64,000 bases of DNA from Hymenobacter sp. DG25B (GCF_000801315.1 NZ_CP010054.1:434001-498000); one strand, 5' to 3'. Counted from the stretch's first letter, positions 51,535 through 60,737 are shown. Translations and numbers: made by a program. The notes: generated by a model not told the origin, from the sequence alone.

Positions 51535-51618
51535 TATCATATCGGGGTCCGGTTGCGTTGATAGGCTGCGCCGAGTGTTGCGGCCCCGCCGTACTTTCTC
51601 TGAAAATTTCTATTGCTC

Positions 51619-52146
51619 ATGTTTGTTCCGTTTCAAGACTTGCCGCCCACAGCGCGCATCTGGATTTACCAGGCCAACCGGCCCCTGACTCCTGCCGAAG
51701 AAGCGGCTGGGCAGCCCTTGCTACGGCAGTTTGCTACCGACTGGACCAGCCATGGCCGCGCCCTGCAGGCTTCGGCCGCCATTCTGTATCATCAGTTTCT
51801 GGTTATCGGGCTGGATGAAAACGTAGCCGATGCCAGTGGCTGCTCCATTGATGCCTCCGTGCGCTTTGTGCACGAGATGGAAGCCCGGCTGGGCATCACG
51901 CTGCTGGAAAAGTCGAACCTGGCGTTTCTGCTGGGCGGGCAGGTGTGCCAGCTGGACCGCCGCGAACTGCGGGCGGCCGTAGCCGATGGCCGTTTGCAGC
52001 CCGATACGCCGTATTTTGATGCTACCATCACCACCCACGCGGAGCTGCAGCAGCGCTGGCCGGCTCCGGCAACAGCTACCTGGCTGAAGCGTTACTTTCC
52101 AGCCCCGGCCAGCAATGGCGTCCCGGAGGGATACAATGCAGCCTAA
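51619..52146 (+). CDS. Conserved Bacteroidota small protein (often misnamed ABC ATPase)
   Basis: 175 residues from ATG 51619 (MFVPFQDLPPTARIWIYQANR). Recognised by that opening, by WTSHGRALQASAAILYHQFLV near residue 45 and by ASGCSIDASVRFVHEME near 73. Databases sometimes call this family ABC transporter ATPase, but there is no Walker A or signature here, so I do not accept that name. Cys residues are few. No function known. Monocistronic, with a terminator ahead. Confidence 0.75.
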   Translation: MFVPFQDLPPTARIWIYQANRPLTPAEEAAGQPLLRQFATDWTSHGRALQASAAILYHQFLVIGLDENVADASGCSIDASVRFVHEMEARLGITLLEKSNLAFLLGGQVCQLDRRELRAAVADGRLQPDTPYFDATITTHAELQQRWPAPATATWLKRYFPAPASNGVPEGYNAA

Positions 52147-52218
52147 ACTTAGTATACTTGTTACGCCTTATCCGGTAGCCGCGTTTTATAAACGGCTCCG
52201 ACCATCATCCTACTTTCT

Positions 52219-53055
52219 ATGCGGAAATTTCTGACTCTATGGCTGGCTGCCGGTGTCCCGGTTTTGTTGGGAGGCTGTAGCGCTTCGGAACAGGCTACTA
52301 AAGCCGATAAGCGCTTTACTCAAGGGGAATATGAAACGGCCATTCCGCTTTACAAGGCTGATATCAAGCGTGGCAAGCGCGTGGCTTATTCCAACTACCG
52401 CATTGCCGAATCCTACCGCCTGTCTAACCGCATAGAGCAGGGGGAGGAATTCTACAAAGCAGCCGTGAACGGGGGCGTGAAAAGCGCGGATGCCCGCTTC
52501 TACTATGGCCTGGCCCTGAAAGCCAACGGCAAATACGAGGAAGCGGCCGAGTACTTCACCGCTTACGCGGAAACCGGCGGCAACCAGGCCTTAGCTGCGC
52601 GCGCCGAGCTGGAAGCAAAAAATCTAAAGCAAGTGCCGGCCTTGCTGGCCCTGAAGACCAACAACGAAGTGCAGATTCTGGACTCCGTTAATTCTCCGTC
52701 CGCGGACTTCAGCGCTACCATGTTGCCAACTACCCGGGAGCTGGTGTTTGCTTCGGGGCGGGATGGGAAAAAGTACCTGGGCAACGGTGAAGGGTTTAAT
52801 GACCTGTACGCCATTAAGTTTGCTGATGATCAGAAGCTGACCGGCGGCACGGTGCGCAAGCTGGAAGACAAGTTCAATTCCCCCGGCATGCACGAGGCCA
52901 GCGCCACGTACTCGCCCGACGGCAAAATGATGATTTTTGCCCGCTCCAACGACGGTACTAAAAAGGAAGCCAAGAAGGGTTTCCAAAGTGTAGACCTGTT
53001 CGTTTCCTATTACCGCGGAGCGGAGTGGACTGAGCCCGAGCTGCTGCGCGGGTAA
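52219..53055 (+). CDS. OmpA/PD40 lipoprotein, N-terminal fragment (frameshifted gene, part 1)
   Basis: 278 residues up to a stop at 53053-53055. The signal ends in VLLGGCSASEQ, a lipobox with Cys. Then TPR-like helices (FTQGEYETAIPLYKADIKRG, GLALKANGKYEEAAEYFTA) and the first PD40/WD40-like blades (TMLPTTRELVFASGRDG, EASATYSPDGKMMIFARSNDG). The protein should continue into the downstream frame, where the next blade begins with VNSRTADDF. The two frames meet at 53050-53052 in a GGG run; one extra G there would fuse them. So this is one gene with a single-base loss. Confidence 0.85.
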   Translation: MRKFLTLWLAAGVPVLLGGCSASEQATKADKRFTQGEYETAIPLYKADIKRGKRVAYSNYRIAESYRLSNRIEQGEEFYKAAVNGGVKSADARFYYGLALKANGKYEEAAEYFTAYAETGGNQALAARAELEAKNLKQVPALLALKTNNEVQILDSVNSPSADFSATMLPTTRELVFASGRDGKKYLGNGEGFNDLYAIKFADDQKLTGGTVRKLEDKFNSPGMHEASATYSPDGKMMIFARSNDGTKKEAKKGFQSVDLFVSYYRGAEWTEPELLRG

Positions 53056-53084
53056 ACAGCCGCACCGCCGATGACTTTTCGCCG

Positions 53085-54158
53085 GTGCTTTCCCCCGATG
53101 GGAAAACGCTGTACTTCGCCTCCAGCCGCACCGGCGGCCTGGGTGGCAACGACCTGTACAAGGCCACGCTGGAAGAGGGCAACCGTTTTGCCACCCCTGA
53201 AAATCTGGGCGATAAAATTAACACCGCCGGCAACGAGAACTTCCCGGCCGTAGCGCCCGATGGCACGCTGTATTTCTCCTCTGATGGCCACCCGGGCCTG
53301 GGCAAGCTGGATATCTTTATGGTGGACAAAGGCGTGGTGAAAAACCTGGCCGCGCCCATCAACAGCACCGCCGATGACTTTGCGCCCTTCTTCACGGCTA
53401 AAGACATGGGCGTGTTCTCCTCTAACCGCAGTGGCGGCAAAGGCAGCGACGACCTCTACCTGTTCCGCAAGAAGCCGCGCAAGTTGGTGACTTTATATGC
53501 CGATGGCACCGTGCTGGAGCGGGACCCCAAAACCCGCCAGACCAAGCCGCTGGCCGGGGAAGATGTAGTGCTGCTGGGCCGCAATGGCCAGCGCCTGCAG
53601 GAAACGAAAGCCGGCCCCGATGGCAAATTCACCTTTAAGCTGGATACTGCCACTACCTACGCGCTGGTGGCCGACCGCCCCGGTTATTTCACGGCCCGCC
53701 AGACCCTGAGCACCATTGGCAAAGTTCCCCCACAGGACCAGCTGCCCAATGAGCAGAACGACATCCGCCTGCCCGTGACGCTGACCCTGGATAAGATAGT
53801 GGTGAACAAAGCCATTGTGGTGGAGAATATCTTCTACGATTTCAACAAGTGGAACATCCGGCCCGACGCGGCCCTGGAGCTGGACAAACTGGTAGAAACG
53901 CTAAACGACAACCCCAAAATTACCATCGAGCTTAGCTCGCACACCGACTCCCGCGGCAAGGACGCCTACAACCTGAACCTTTCCCAGAAACGGGCGCAAT
54001 CGGCGGTAGACTATATTATTTCCAAGGGTATTGATAAGAGCCGCATTACCGCCCGCGGTTACGGCGAAACTCGTCCGGTTATCAAAAATGCCCGCAAGGA
54101 GGAAGAGCACCAGCGCAACCGTCGCACGGAGTTCAAAGTCACCCGGATTAACCAATAA
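53085..54158 (+). CDS. OmpA/PD40 lipoprotein, C-terminal fragment (frameshifted gene, part 2)
   Basis: Open frame from about 53050; first start-like codon at 53085 (CTG/ATG-free), 357 residues listed. Contains PD40 blades (LSPDGKTLYFASSRTGGLGGNDLY, APDGTLYFSSDGHPGLGKLDIF) and an OmpA C-terminal peptidoglycan-binding domain (residues about 245-350: IVVENIFYDFNKWNIRPDA and LSSHTDSRGKDAYNLNLSQKRAQSAVDYI, with RGYGETRPVI). Together with part 1 it is a classic OM-anchored TPR-PD40-OmpA lipoprotein of Bacteroidota that ties the outer membrane to peptidoglycan. As written, the cell could make only the two pieces. Confidence 0.85.
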   Translation: MLSPDGKTLYFASSRTGGLGGNDLYKATLEEGNRFATPENLGDKINTAGNENFPAVAPDGTLYFSSDGHPGLGKLDIFMVDKGVVKNLAAPINSTADDFAPFFTAKDMGVFSSNRSGGKGSDDLYLFRKKPRKLVTLYADGTVLERDPKTRQTKPLAGEDVVLLGRNGQRLQETKAGPDGKFTFKLDTATTYALVADRPGYFTARQTLSTIGKVPPQDQLPNEQNDIRLPVTLTLDKIVVNKAIVVENIFYDFNKWNIRPDAALELDKLVETLNDNPKITIELSSHTDSRGKDAYNLNLSQKRAQSAVDYIISKGIDKSRITARGYGETRPVIKNARKEEEHQRNRRTEFKVTRINQ

Positions 54159-54180
54159 TATTTAGCTGCCTGAATATTTA

Positions 54181-54217
54181 AAAAAAGCCCTTAATCAGTG
54201 TGATTAAGGGCTTTTTT
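54181..54217 (+). terminator. Terminator after OmpA gene
   Basis: 17-bp perfect arms (AAAAAAGCCCTTAATCA and complement) around loop GTG, with T-tract. Confidence 0.92.
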
Positions 54218-54344
54218 TTGACTGTAATTTCAGTGAAGGCCGGCCGGAACATACAGAAATGCTATATAGTTCCAGATTGGCACAATACTTGGCATTAGGG
54301 AGCGTGGGTACGGATGAGCCGCTGCCCGCTTAGTTTCTACTGCC

Positions 54345-55493
54345 ATGAATAAGGCACTACTCCTTTGCTGCAGCTTTCTGCTCTGGGCCGCGCAGCTGGT
54401 GGCCGCCCCGGCCAACGTAAATTTCGTTTCGGAGCATGGCGTTCCGTTTGAGCTGGTGTTTGATGGGCGCCCGCTAACCCGGACTATTTCGCGCGAGGTG
54501 TACATTGACCGGGTGCAGCCCGGCTTTCACTGGGCCGAGTTTCGGATTCCGGCCGGCCGGGGCTTTGTGAAATACCGGACCCGGGTGTTTCTGGATGCCG
54601 GCTACGAATCGAATTATATCCTGATTGCCCGCCGCGGCTTTGCGCCGGTGCTGCGCAAGGTTTCGGCGGTGCCCATCCGCTACAACCGGGGCCCGCGCCG
54701 CAACGATGACCGGCAGGGCCGGTATGACGACCGTGACGGCCGCTACGATGAGCGGGACGACCGACGTGACGATGACCGCCGCCCCGATTACGACAACCAC
54801 CTAAACCAGGACGAGGACCGCAACGGCCGCTACGAGGACCGTTCAGGCTACAACCGCCGCAATTCGCTGATGAGCTCTGCCGAGGTAGATGACCTGATTC
54901 AGGCCGTGGATGCCAAGTCGTTTGATAGTGGTAAGCTCGCCATTGCCAAGGATGCGCTGAGCCAGGCTGATATCCGGGCGGAGGATTTAAAGCGCCTGCT
55001 GCGCCGTTTCGATTTTGAGAGCCAGCGCCTGGAGCTGGCCAAGTATGCCAGCAGCCACGTGGCCGATCCGCAGAACTTTTACCAGGTGTACGAGCTGTTT
55101 AATTTCGACTCTAACATAAAAGAGCTGCAGCAATACAGCGCCCAGGCCCGCCCGAACGACGACTACCGCCCCGGTGGCTACGATGACCGCAGCCGCACTG
55201 TTATGACGCCGGCGGAAGTAGACGGCTTATTGCGGGCCGCCGGCAGCAAGTCCTTCGATAAAGACAAGCTGGCCATTCTGCAGGACGGGCTGGCGCGCAC
55301 CTCTATCCGTACCGAAGACCTGAAGCGCATGCTGCGGGCCTTCAGCTTTGAGGATCAGCGGCTGGAGCTGGCCAAATATGCCTACAGCCACGTCATCGAC
55401 CCGCAGAACTTTCCGCAGGTCTACGCCCTGTTCAACTTCAACTCTAATGTAGATGCCCTGCGCGACTACATCAACCAGCAACCCCGCCGCTAA
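54345..55493 (+). CDS. Secreted protein with duplicated DUF4476
   Basis: 382 residues. Signal peptide (MNKALLLCCSFLLWAAQLVA, cleavage near AAPANV). Residues about 25-115 form a beta domain with VYIDRVQPGFHWAEFRIP and RTRVFLDAGYESNYILI. Residues 120-180 are a low-complexity Asp/Arg/Tyr stretch. Then two copies of DUF4476 (about 185-270 and 295-378), each with VDxLLxAxxxKSFDxxKLAI, EDLKRxLRxFxFExQRLELAKYAxSHVxDPQNFxQVY and a closing LFNFxSN. The copies are about as alike as recent duplicates. Function unknown. Confidence 0.88.
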   Translation: MNKALLLCCSFLLWAAQLVAAPANVNFVSEHGVPFELVFDGRPLTRTISREVYIDRVQPGFHWAEFRIPAGRGFVKYRTRVFLDAGYESNYILIARRGFAPVLRKVSAVPIRYNRGPRRNDDRQGRYDDRDGRYDERDDRRDDDRRPDYDNHLNQDEDRNGRYEDRSGYNRRNSLMSSAEVDDLIQAVDAKSFDSGKLAIAKDALSQADIRAEDLKRLLRRFDFESQRLELAKYASSHVADPQNFYQVYELFNFDSNIKELQQYSAQARPNDDYRPGGYDDRSRTVMTPAEVDGLLRAAGSKSFDKDKLAILQDGLARTSIRTEDLKRMLRAFSFEDQRLELAKYAYSHVIDPQNFPQVYALFNFNSNVDALRDYINQQPRR

Positions 55494-55513
55494 CCTGCCT
55501 CTTCTGCGCTATG

Positions 55514-55559
55514 AAAACAGCAAAAAGGCTTCCCAATTGGGAAGCCTTTTTGCTGTTTT
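55514..55559. terminator. Long bidirectional terminator
   Basis: 46-bp perfect palindrome built on AAAACAGCAAAAAGGCTTCCC, A/T tracts on both sides, between genes ending 55493 (+) and 55581 (-). Confidence 0.92.
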
Positions 55560-55580
55560 TGGTGTTAGGGGGAGCGGCGT

Positions 55581-56057
55581 TTACCGCAGGCGGTCCATGC
55601 TGCGAACCAGCTGCTCGTCGCGGCGGATAAAGCGGTTGGCCAGCAGATTGAGCAGCAGCGCCAGCGTGGGCAGGTAGAAACCGGCCTCGAAGGAGCCGGC
55701 CAGCTTCACGTTCAGCAGCCGCTCGCCCACGCCGGAGTAGTACCAGCCGGCGCCAATGGTGGCCATAATCAGCACCAGGTTCAGCAAGCCCAGCTGCAGC
55801 TGGCGGAAGCGGTTGCGGAACTGGAAGATTTCGAAAACCGCTACGGCAGCAGAAGCCAGCGCCAGCGCCGCAATGGGCCAGGTAGCTATGGGGGCCGACG
55901 TGCCGGGGCCGGCTTTCGTGTAAGTTAGCTTGGTGGCCGTGAGCAGTAGTTCCTGGCCGCTGAGCGGATCAGCTTTGCTCCAGATGGGCAGGAAAACAAC
56001 GCTCAGCATGGCCAGCGCCAGCAGCAACAGGAACACGCTTTGGATTCTTTGTATCAT
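55581..56057 (-). CDS. DUF4293 four-helix membrane protein
   Basis: 158 residues from ATG 56057. Hydrophobic helices at about 5-27, 59-77, 85-103 and 122-141, the DUF4293 layout of Bacteroidota (starts MIQRIQSVFLLLLALAM, with SVFLPIWSKADPLSG). The tail is Arg-rich. Role unknown. Divergent from the thiolase gene. Confidence 0.88.
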   Translation of the reverse strand: MIQRIQSVFLLLLALAMLSVVFLPIWSKADPLSGQELLLTATKLTYTKAGPGTSAPIATWPIAALALASAAVAVFEIFQFRNRFRQLQLGLLNLVLIMATIGAGWYYSGVGERLLNVKLAGSFEAGFYLPTLALLLNLLANRFIRRDEQLVRSMDRLR

Positions 56058-56148
56058 CTTTGTGTTTTGCTAGTTCAGATTGGCCCGCGTATGCCGCGGG
56101 CCGGCAAAAGTAGCCAACAACGACCGGAATAACCGCATTTCTATCCCA

Positions 56149-57351
56149 ATGCAAACTGCATATATCGTGGACGCCGTCCGCACCCCTATTGGCAAATTTG
56201 GCGGTGCGCTCAGCAGCGTCCGTCCCGACGACATGGCCGCGCACGTACTGCGCGAGCTGATGCGCCGCAATCCTTCGGTGGATAAAGCGGCCATTGAGGA
56301 CGTTATTATGGGCGCCGCCAACCAGGCCGGCGAAGACAACCGCAATGTGGCCCGCATGGCCGCGCTGCTGGCTGGTCTGCCCACTACCGTGCCCGGCAAT
56401 ACCGTAAACCGCCTGTGCGCCTCCGGCCTGCAAAGCATTATGGATGCCGCCCGCGCCATTAAAGCCGGCGAAGGCGACATTTATCTGGCCGGCGGGGCCG
56501 AAAGCATGACGCGCGCTCCGTTTGCCATGGCGAAGTCGGAAACCGCCTTTGGCCGCGACTTCACTGCCCACGACACCACGCTGGGCTGGCGCTTTGTAAA
56601 CCCCAAGCTTTCCAAGCTGCATCACCCCTTCACCATGGGCGAAACGGCCGAGAACGTAGCCCGCAAATACGGCATCACGCGGCTGGAGCAGGATGAGTTT
56701 GCCTTCAACTCCCAGCGCAAATACCACCGGGCCTTCGAGAAAGGGCGTTTCCGCCGCGAGATTGTACCCGTGTTTGTGCCCAGCCCCAAAGGCGACGCGG
56801 CCCTGTTTGACCACGATGAGCCGCCGCGCCTCTCTACCATGGAGAAGCTGGCCAGCATCCGGCCGGCTTTCCTGCCCGTGGATGGCACCGTAACGGCCGG
56901 CAACTCTGCCGGTATCAACGACGGAGCGGCTGCCGTGATGATGGTGAATGAAGCGGCCCTGAAGCTGTATAACCTGAAGCCGCTGGCCCGGGTGGTAGCC
57001 TCTGCCGTAGCGGGCGTCGACCCGGCGTACATGGGCCTGGGTCCGGTACCCGCCACCCAAAAAGTGCTGCATCGGGCGGGCCTCACGCTTAATGAGCTGG
57101 ATTTGATTGAGCTCAACGAAGCCTTTGCCGCGCAAAGCATTGCCTGCATGCGCGACCTGAACCTGGACCCCGAGAAAGTGAACGTGAATGGCGGCTCTAT
57201 TGCCATTGGCCACCCGCTGGGCTGCTCCGGTGCGCGCATCACGGCCACCCTTATCCATGAAATGCAGCGCCGCGAAAACGTGCGCTACGGCCTGGCCACC
57301 ATGTGCGTAGGGGTAGGGCAAGGTGCCGCTGTGATTTACGAAAAGCTGTAG
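56149..57351 (+). CDS. Acetyl-CoA C-acyltransferase (thiolase, PcaF/beta-ketoadipyl type)
   Basis: 400 residues from ATG 56149 (MQTAYIVDAVRTPIGKFGG). Condenses or cleaves beta-ketoacyl-CoA. Catalytic Cys in VNRLCASGLQSI near residue 91, GHPLGCSGARI near 356 with the catalytic His and the last Cys in CVGVGQGAAVIYE at the end. IELNEAFAAQS near 323 is in place. 400 residues and SVRPDDMAAHVL point to the PcaF-like branch, but beta-oxidation and polyhydroxy use are equally possible. Acyl-CoA dehydrogenase is at 41.5 kb. Confidence 0.94.
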   Translation: MQTAYIVDAVRTPIGKFGGALSSVRPDDMAAHVLRELMRRNPSVDKAAIEDVIMGAANQAGEDNRNVARMAALLAGLPTTVPGNTVNRLCASGLQSIMDAARAIKAGEGDIYLAGGAESMTRAPFAMAKSETAFGRDFTAHDTTLGWRFVNPKLSKLHHPFTMGETAENVARKYGITRLEQDEFAFNSQRKYHRAFEKGRFRREIVPVFVPSPKGDAALFDHDEPPRLSTMEKLASIRPAFLPVDGTVTAGNSAGINDGAAAVMMVNEAALKLYNLKPLARVVASAVAGVDPAYMGLGPVPATQKVLHRAGLTLNELDLIELNEAFAAQSIACMRDLNLDPEKVNVNGGSIAIGHPLGCSGARITATLIHEMQRRENVRYGLATMCVGVGQGAAVIYEKL

Positions 57352-57355
57352 TATA

Positions 57356-57400
57356 GTGAGTTAGGGGATGCCTTTTTCAATAAAGCCTCCCCTAACTCAC
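57356..57400 (+). terminator. Perfect 13-bp hairpin after thiolase
   Basis: GTGAGTTAGGGGA pairs exactly with TCCCCTAACTCAC (57388-57400) around a 19-base loop. Starts 4 bases after the thiolase stop; no T-run at its 3' side, though the loop holds TTTTT. Confidence 0.55.
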
Positions 57401-57415
57401 ACTTCCGCCCCCGCC

Positions 57416-57961
57416 ATGCCCGCCGCGCTGCTGACCCCCATCCTTCCGTTGCCCATTCCGGGGGTGCGGCTGCGGCCCTGGCGGCCAACCGATGCGCCCG
57501 CCCTGGCCAATTATGCCAACGACCGGGCCATCTGGCAGAACCTGCGCGACACATTTCCGCACCCCTATACCACCGAGGATTCCCGGTATTTCCTGGCCCT
57601 GGTGGCCGATAGTCAGCGGGATGTGCACTTGGCCATTGAGGTAGCGGGGGAGGCTGTGGGGAATATTGGGGTGCATTTCAAATCCGATATCCGCCGCCGC
57701 TCCGCGGAAATTGGCTACTGGCTGGCCCGGGACTACTGGGGCCGGGGCCTGGCCACCGCCGCCGTGCGCACCCTGTCTGACTACGTGCTGCGGAACTTTG
57801 ATGTGTGCCGTTTATTTGCGGTGGTCTTCGAGCCAAACTATGCGTCGGCCCGCGTGCTGGAAAAGGCCGGCTATGAGCTGGAAGGCCGGCTGCGCAAAAG
57901 CATCCTGAAAGACGGTCAGATGCTGGACTCCCGCCTTTACGCACTCATCAAGGAAGAATAA
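57416..57961 (+). CDS. GNAT family N-acetyltransferase (RimJ-like)
   Basis: 181 residues from ATG 57416; ATG 57368 falls within the preceding hairpin and is rejected. The protein opens VRLRPWRPTDAPALANYANDR and has the core acetyl-CoA-binding segment RRRSAEIGYWLARDYWGRGLATAAVRTL near residue 85 and ARVLEKAGYELEGRLRKSI near 145. This is the RimJ/RimL-type GNAT. Target unknown. Terminates 44 bases before truA. Confidence 0.88.
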   Translation: MPAALLTPILPLPIPGVRLRPWRPTDAPALANYANDRAIWQNLRDTFPHPYTTEDSRYFLALVADSQRDVHLAIEVAGEAVGNIGVHFKSDIRRRSAEIGYWLARDYWGRGLATAAVRTLSDYVLRNFDVCRLFAVVFEPNYASARVLEKAGYELEGRLRKSILKDGQMLDSRLYALIKEE

Positions 57962-58004
57962 GCCCCGCCAGCACTCCATTCTCTCGTTCTGATTTTCCCT
58001 GCCC

Positions 58005-58796
58005 TTGCGCTATTTCCTTCACCTTGGTTACGACGGCAGCCTGTACCACGGCTGGCAGATTCAGCCCAACACCCTCACGGTGCAGGCCGAGCTGGACCGG
58101 TGCCTGTCGCAGGTGCTGCGCCAGCCGGTGTACTGCCTGGGCAGCGGCCGCACTGATTCCGGGGTGCACGCCAGCCATCAGATAGCGCATTTTGATGCCG
58201 AGGTACCCGAAACCCTCGATCTGGCTACGCTGCTGTACCGCCTTAACCGGGCCTTGCCGCGCGACATTCGTGCCTATGCCCTGCACCCGGTGCCCGCCCG
58301 CGCCCACGCCCGCTTCGATGCCGAGGCCCGCACCTACGAGTACCACGTGCGCCTCGTGCCCGACCCCTTCACGCCCGCCCACGCCCTGTATCTGGACCGC
58401 GCCCCGGATGTGGCGGCCATGAACGAAGCTGCCGCCTACCTGCTGGGCTCCCGCGACTTCACCAGTTTTTCTAAAGTGAAAGGCGCCGAAAGCCACTATG
58501 TGTGCGTGTGCTACGAGGCGGGCTGGCGCGAAGTACCCGGCGGGCTCATTTTCCGCATTCGGGCCAATCGGTTTGTGCGCGGCATGGTACGGCTGGTGGT
58601 GGGCACGCTGCTCACCGTGGGCCGCGGCAAGCTCACGCCGGCCGAGTTCAAGCAGATCCTCGATGACCAGAGCCGCATTGCGGCCAGCGGCGCGGCCCCG
58701 GCCCAGGGCTTGTTTCTGGCCCGCGTGGAATATCCCTCCGAGCTGGTGCCGGTGGAACAGCTACCCACCGGAATGCCGTACTTTGTGAGTCGTTAG
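58005..58796 (+). CDS. truA: tRNA pseudouridine(38-40) synthase TruA
   Basis: 263 residues from TTG 58005 (MRYFLHLGYDGSLYHGWQ); no ATG in frame fits. Isomerises U38-U40 in the tRNA anticodon arm. Catalytic Asp in GSGRTDSGVHASHQ near residue 50, RYFDAEA-like HARFDAEARTYEYHV near 110 and RANRFVRGMVRLVVGTLL near 197. Full-length. The tRNA genes in the window include targets of this enzyme in general. Divergent strand from its neighbours only in start codon type. Confidence 0.95.
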   Translation: MRYFLHLGYDGSLYHGWQIQPNTLTVQAELDRCLSQVLRQPVYCLGSGRTDSGVHASHQIAHFDAEVPETLDLATLLYRLNRALPRDIRAYALHPVPARAHARFDAEARTYEYHVRLVPDPFTPAHALYLDRAPDVAAMNEAAAYLLGSRDFTSFSKVKGAESHYVCVCYEAGWREVPGGLIFRIRANRFVRGMVRLVVGTLLTVGRGKLTPAEFKQILDDQSRIAASGAAPAQGLFLARVEYPSELVPVEQLPTGMPYFVSR

Positions 58797-58885
58797 CCCT
58801 GCGGGGTTAAAAGAGCTGCAACTTCGGGGCAGAGTGAGGGGTTATTGATCTTCCTAACCTCTTCTATTCTAAAACACATATCCAC

Positions 58886-60658
58886 TTGGAGCAGGCAACT
58901 ACCGCCACTAAAACCGGCAATATCTTCGACTGGCAGGTGCTGCGCCGGCTGATGACCTACGTGCGCCCTTACCAGCGGGTATTCTACTTTCTGATTTTCC
59001 TCACCGTAGCCACGGCTGCCTTGGGCACTCTGCGTCCCTTCCTGATTCAGCAGATGGTGGACGTGAGCATTGAGCAGGGCGATATGGTGGGCGTGAACAA
59101 GATGTTCGGGCTGCTTATTATTCTGCTGGTGGCTCACACGCTGGTCAGCTACCTGCAAACTTACTTTGGCGGCTGGCTGGGCCAGTACATTGTGCGCGAC
59201 ATTCGCGTAGACCTCTACCAGCACATTCTGGACCTGCGCCTCAAGTTCTTCGACCGCACGCCCATCGGGCAGCTCGTCACCCGCAACATCTCCGATGTGG
59301 AGACCCTGTCGGATGTTTTCAGCGAGGGCCTGGCCGCCATGATTGGCGACATTCTGCAGCTGGTGTTCATCATGGGCTTCATGTTTTATATTGACTGGCG
59401 CCTGACGCTGGTGAGCCTGTCCGTAATTCCGCCGCTGCTCTTCAGCACTTATGTGTTTAAAGAGAAAGTGAAGAAGTCCTTCCAGGAGGTGCGCACGGCC
59501 GTGGCGGCGCTCAACTCCTTTGTGCAGGAGCACCTGACGGGCATGAACGTGGTGCAGATTTTCAACAACGAGGAGCGCGAGTTTCGCAAGTTTGAGAAGA
59601 TCAATAAAGTGCACACGCAGGCCAACATCCGCTCGGTGCTCTACTACAGCATTTACTTTCCGGTGGCCGAAGTGCTGGCGGCGGTAGGGGTAGGGTTGCT
59701 GGTGTGGTATGCCGCGCAAGGGCAGATTGAAGGCACCATTTCCAAAGGCGCGCTCATTGCCTTTATCATGTATAATGCCTTGTTTTTTAGGCCGATTCGC
59801 CAGATTGCGGACCGGTTTAATACCCTGCAGCTGGGCCTGGTCAGCACCGAGCGCCTGCTCAAGCTGCTCGACAGCAAAGAACTGATTGCGGATACCGGCA
59901 CCTTCGCCCCCGCCAACCTGCGCGGCGACGTGGAGTTCGACAAGGTCTGGTTTGCTTACAACGACGAGGAATGGGTGCTGCGCGACATTAGCTTCACGGC
60001 TCAGGCCGGCCAAACGGTGGCCTTTGTAGGCGCCACCGGCGCCGGCAAAACCAGCATCATCAACCTGCTCAGCCGCTTCTACGAAATCAACAAAGGCACC
60101 ATCCGCATCGATGGCCACGATCTGCGCGAGTTCGACCTAAAACACCTGCGCCGGCACATTGGCGTGGTGCTGCAGGATGTGTTCCTGTTCGCGGGCACCA
60201 TTAAGGATAACATCACCCTGGGCAACCAGGATATTACCGAAGCCCAGATCTGGGAAGCGGCCGATTTGGTAGGCGCCCGCCGTTTTATTGAGCGCCTGCC
60301 CGGCGGCCTGCAATATGAGGTAATGGAGCGCGGGGCTACGCTCTCCGTGGGCCAGCGCCAGCTCATTTCCTTTGTGCGGGCCATGGTGTACCAGCCGCGT
60401 ATCATCATTCTGGACGAGGCCACGTCTTCCGTGGATTCGGAAACCGAGGAGCTGATTCAGCAGGCCATTGAAAAGCTGATGCAGGGCCGCACCTCCCTGG
60501 TTATTGCCCACCGCCTGAGCACCATCCAGAAAGCAGACCGCATTATTGTGCTGGACCGCGGCGAAATCAAGGAAAGCGGCACCCATGAGGAGCTGCTGCG
60601 CCACGGCGGCTTCTACCAGCAGCTTTACCAAATGCAGTATAAAGACGCGCTGGCCTAA
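58886..60658 (+). CDS. MsbA-like ABC exporter (half transporter)
   Basis: 590 residues from TTG 58886. Six transmembrane helices in the first 320 residues, then the ATPase: Walker A GATGAGKTS near residue 384, Q-loop VLQDVFLFAGTI near 430, signature LSVGQRQL near 489, Walker B IIILDEATSSVDS near 510 and the switch His in AHRLSTI. Similar to MsbA (lipid A) or multidrug types; without a neighbour its cargo is open. The opening EQATTATKTGNIFDWQVL precedes the first helix. Confidence 0.93.
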   Translation: MEQATTATKTGNIFDWQVLRRLMTYVRPYQRVFYFLIFLTVATAALGTLRPFLIQQMVDVSIEQGDMVGVNKMFGLLIILLVAHTLVSYLQTYFGGWLGQYIVRDIRVDLYQHILDLRLKFFDRTPIGQLVTRNISDVETLSDVFSEGLAAMIGDILQLVFIMGFMFYIDWRLTLVSLSVIPPLLFSTYVFKEKVKKSFQEVRTAVAALNSFVQEHLTGMNVVQIFNNEEREFRKFEKINKVHTQANIRSVLYYSIYFPVAEVLAAVGVGLLVWYAAQGQIEGTISKGALIAFIMYNALFFRPIRQIADRFNTLQLGLVSTERLLKLLDSKELIADTGTFAPANLRGDVEFDKVWFAYNDEEWVLRDISFTAQAGQTVAFVGATGAGKTSIINLLSRFYEINKGTIRIDGHDLREFDLKHLRRHIGVVLQDVFLFAGTIKDNITLGNQDITEAQIWEAADLVGARRFIERLPGGLQYEVMERGATLSVGQRQLISFVRAMVYQPRIIILDEATSSVDSETEELIQQAIEKLMQGRTSLVIAHRLSTIQKADRIIVLDRGEIKESGTHEELLRHGGFYQQLYQMQYKDALA

Positions 60659-60737
60659 GTTATTTGGTCACCTGGCCCGCTCAAGTACTCGCTTTTGCCC
60701 TGATAAAGCACTCCTGATATTCCCTAAGTAAGAACGA

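Noticed and set aside
51619..52146. ABC transporter ATPase
   Set aside because: This name is common for the family in databases but no Walker A, signature or Walker B motif is present.
55969..57321. 450-residue antisense open frame
   Set aside because: Opposite the thiolase; no family features.
58793..60118. 441-residue antisense open frame
   Set aside because: Lies opposite the MsbA-like exporter, which has complete ABC motifs.
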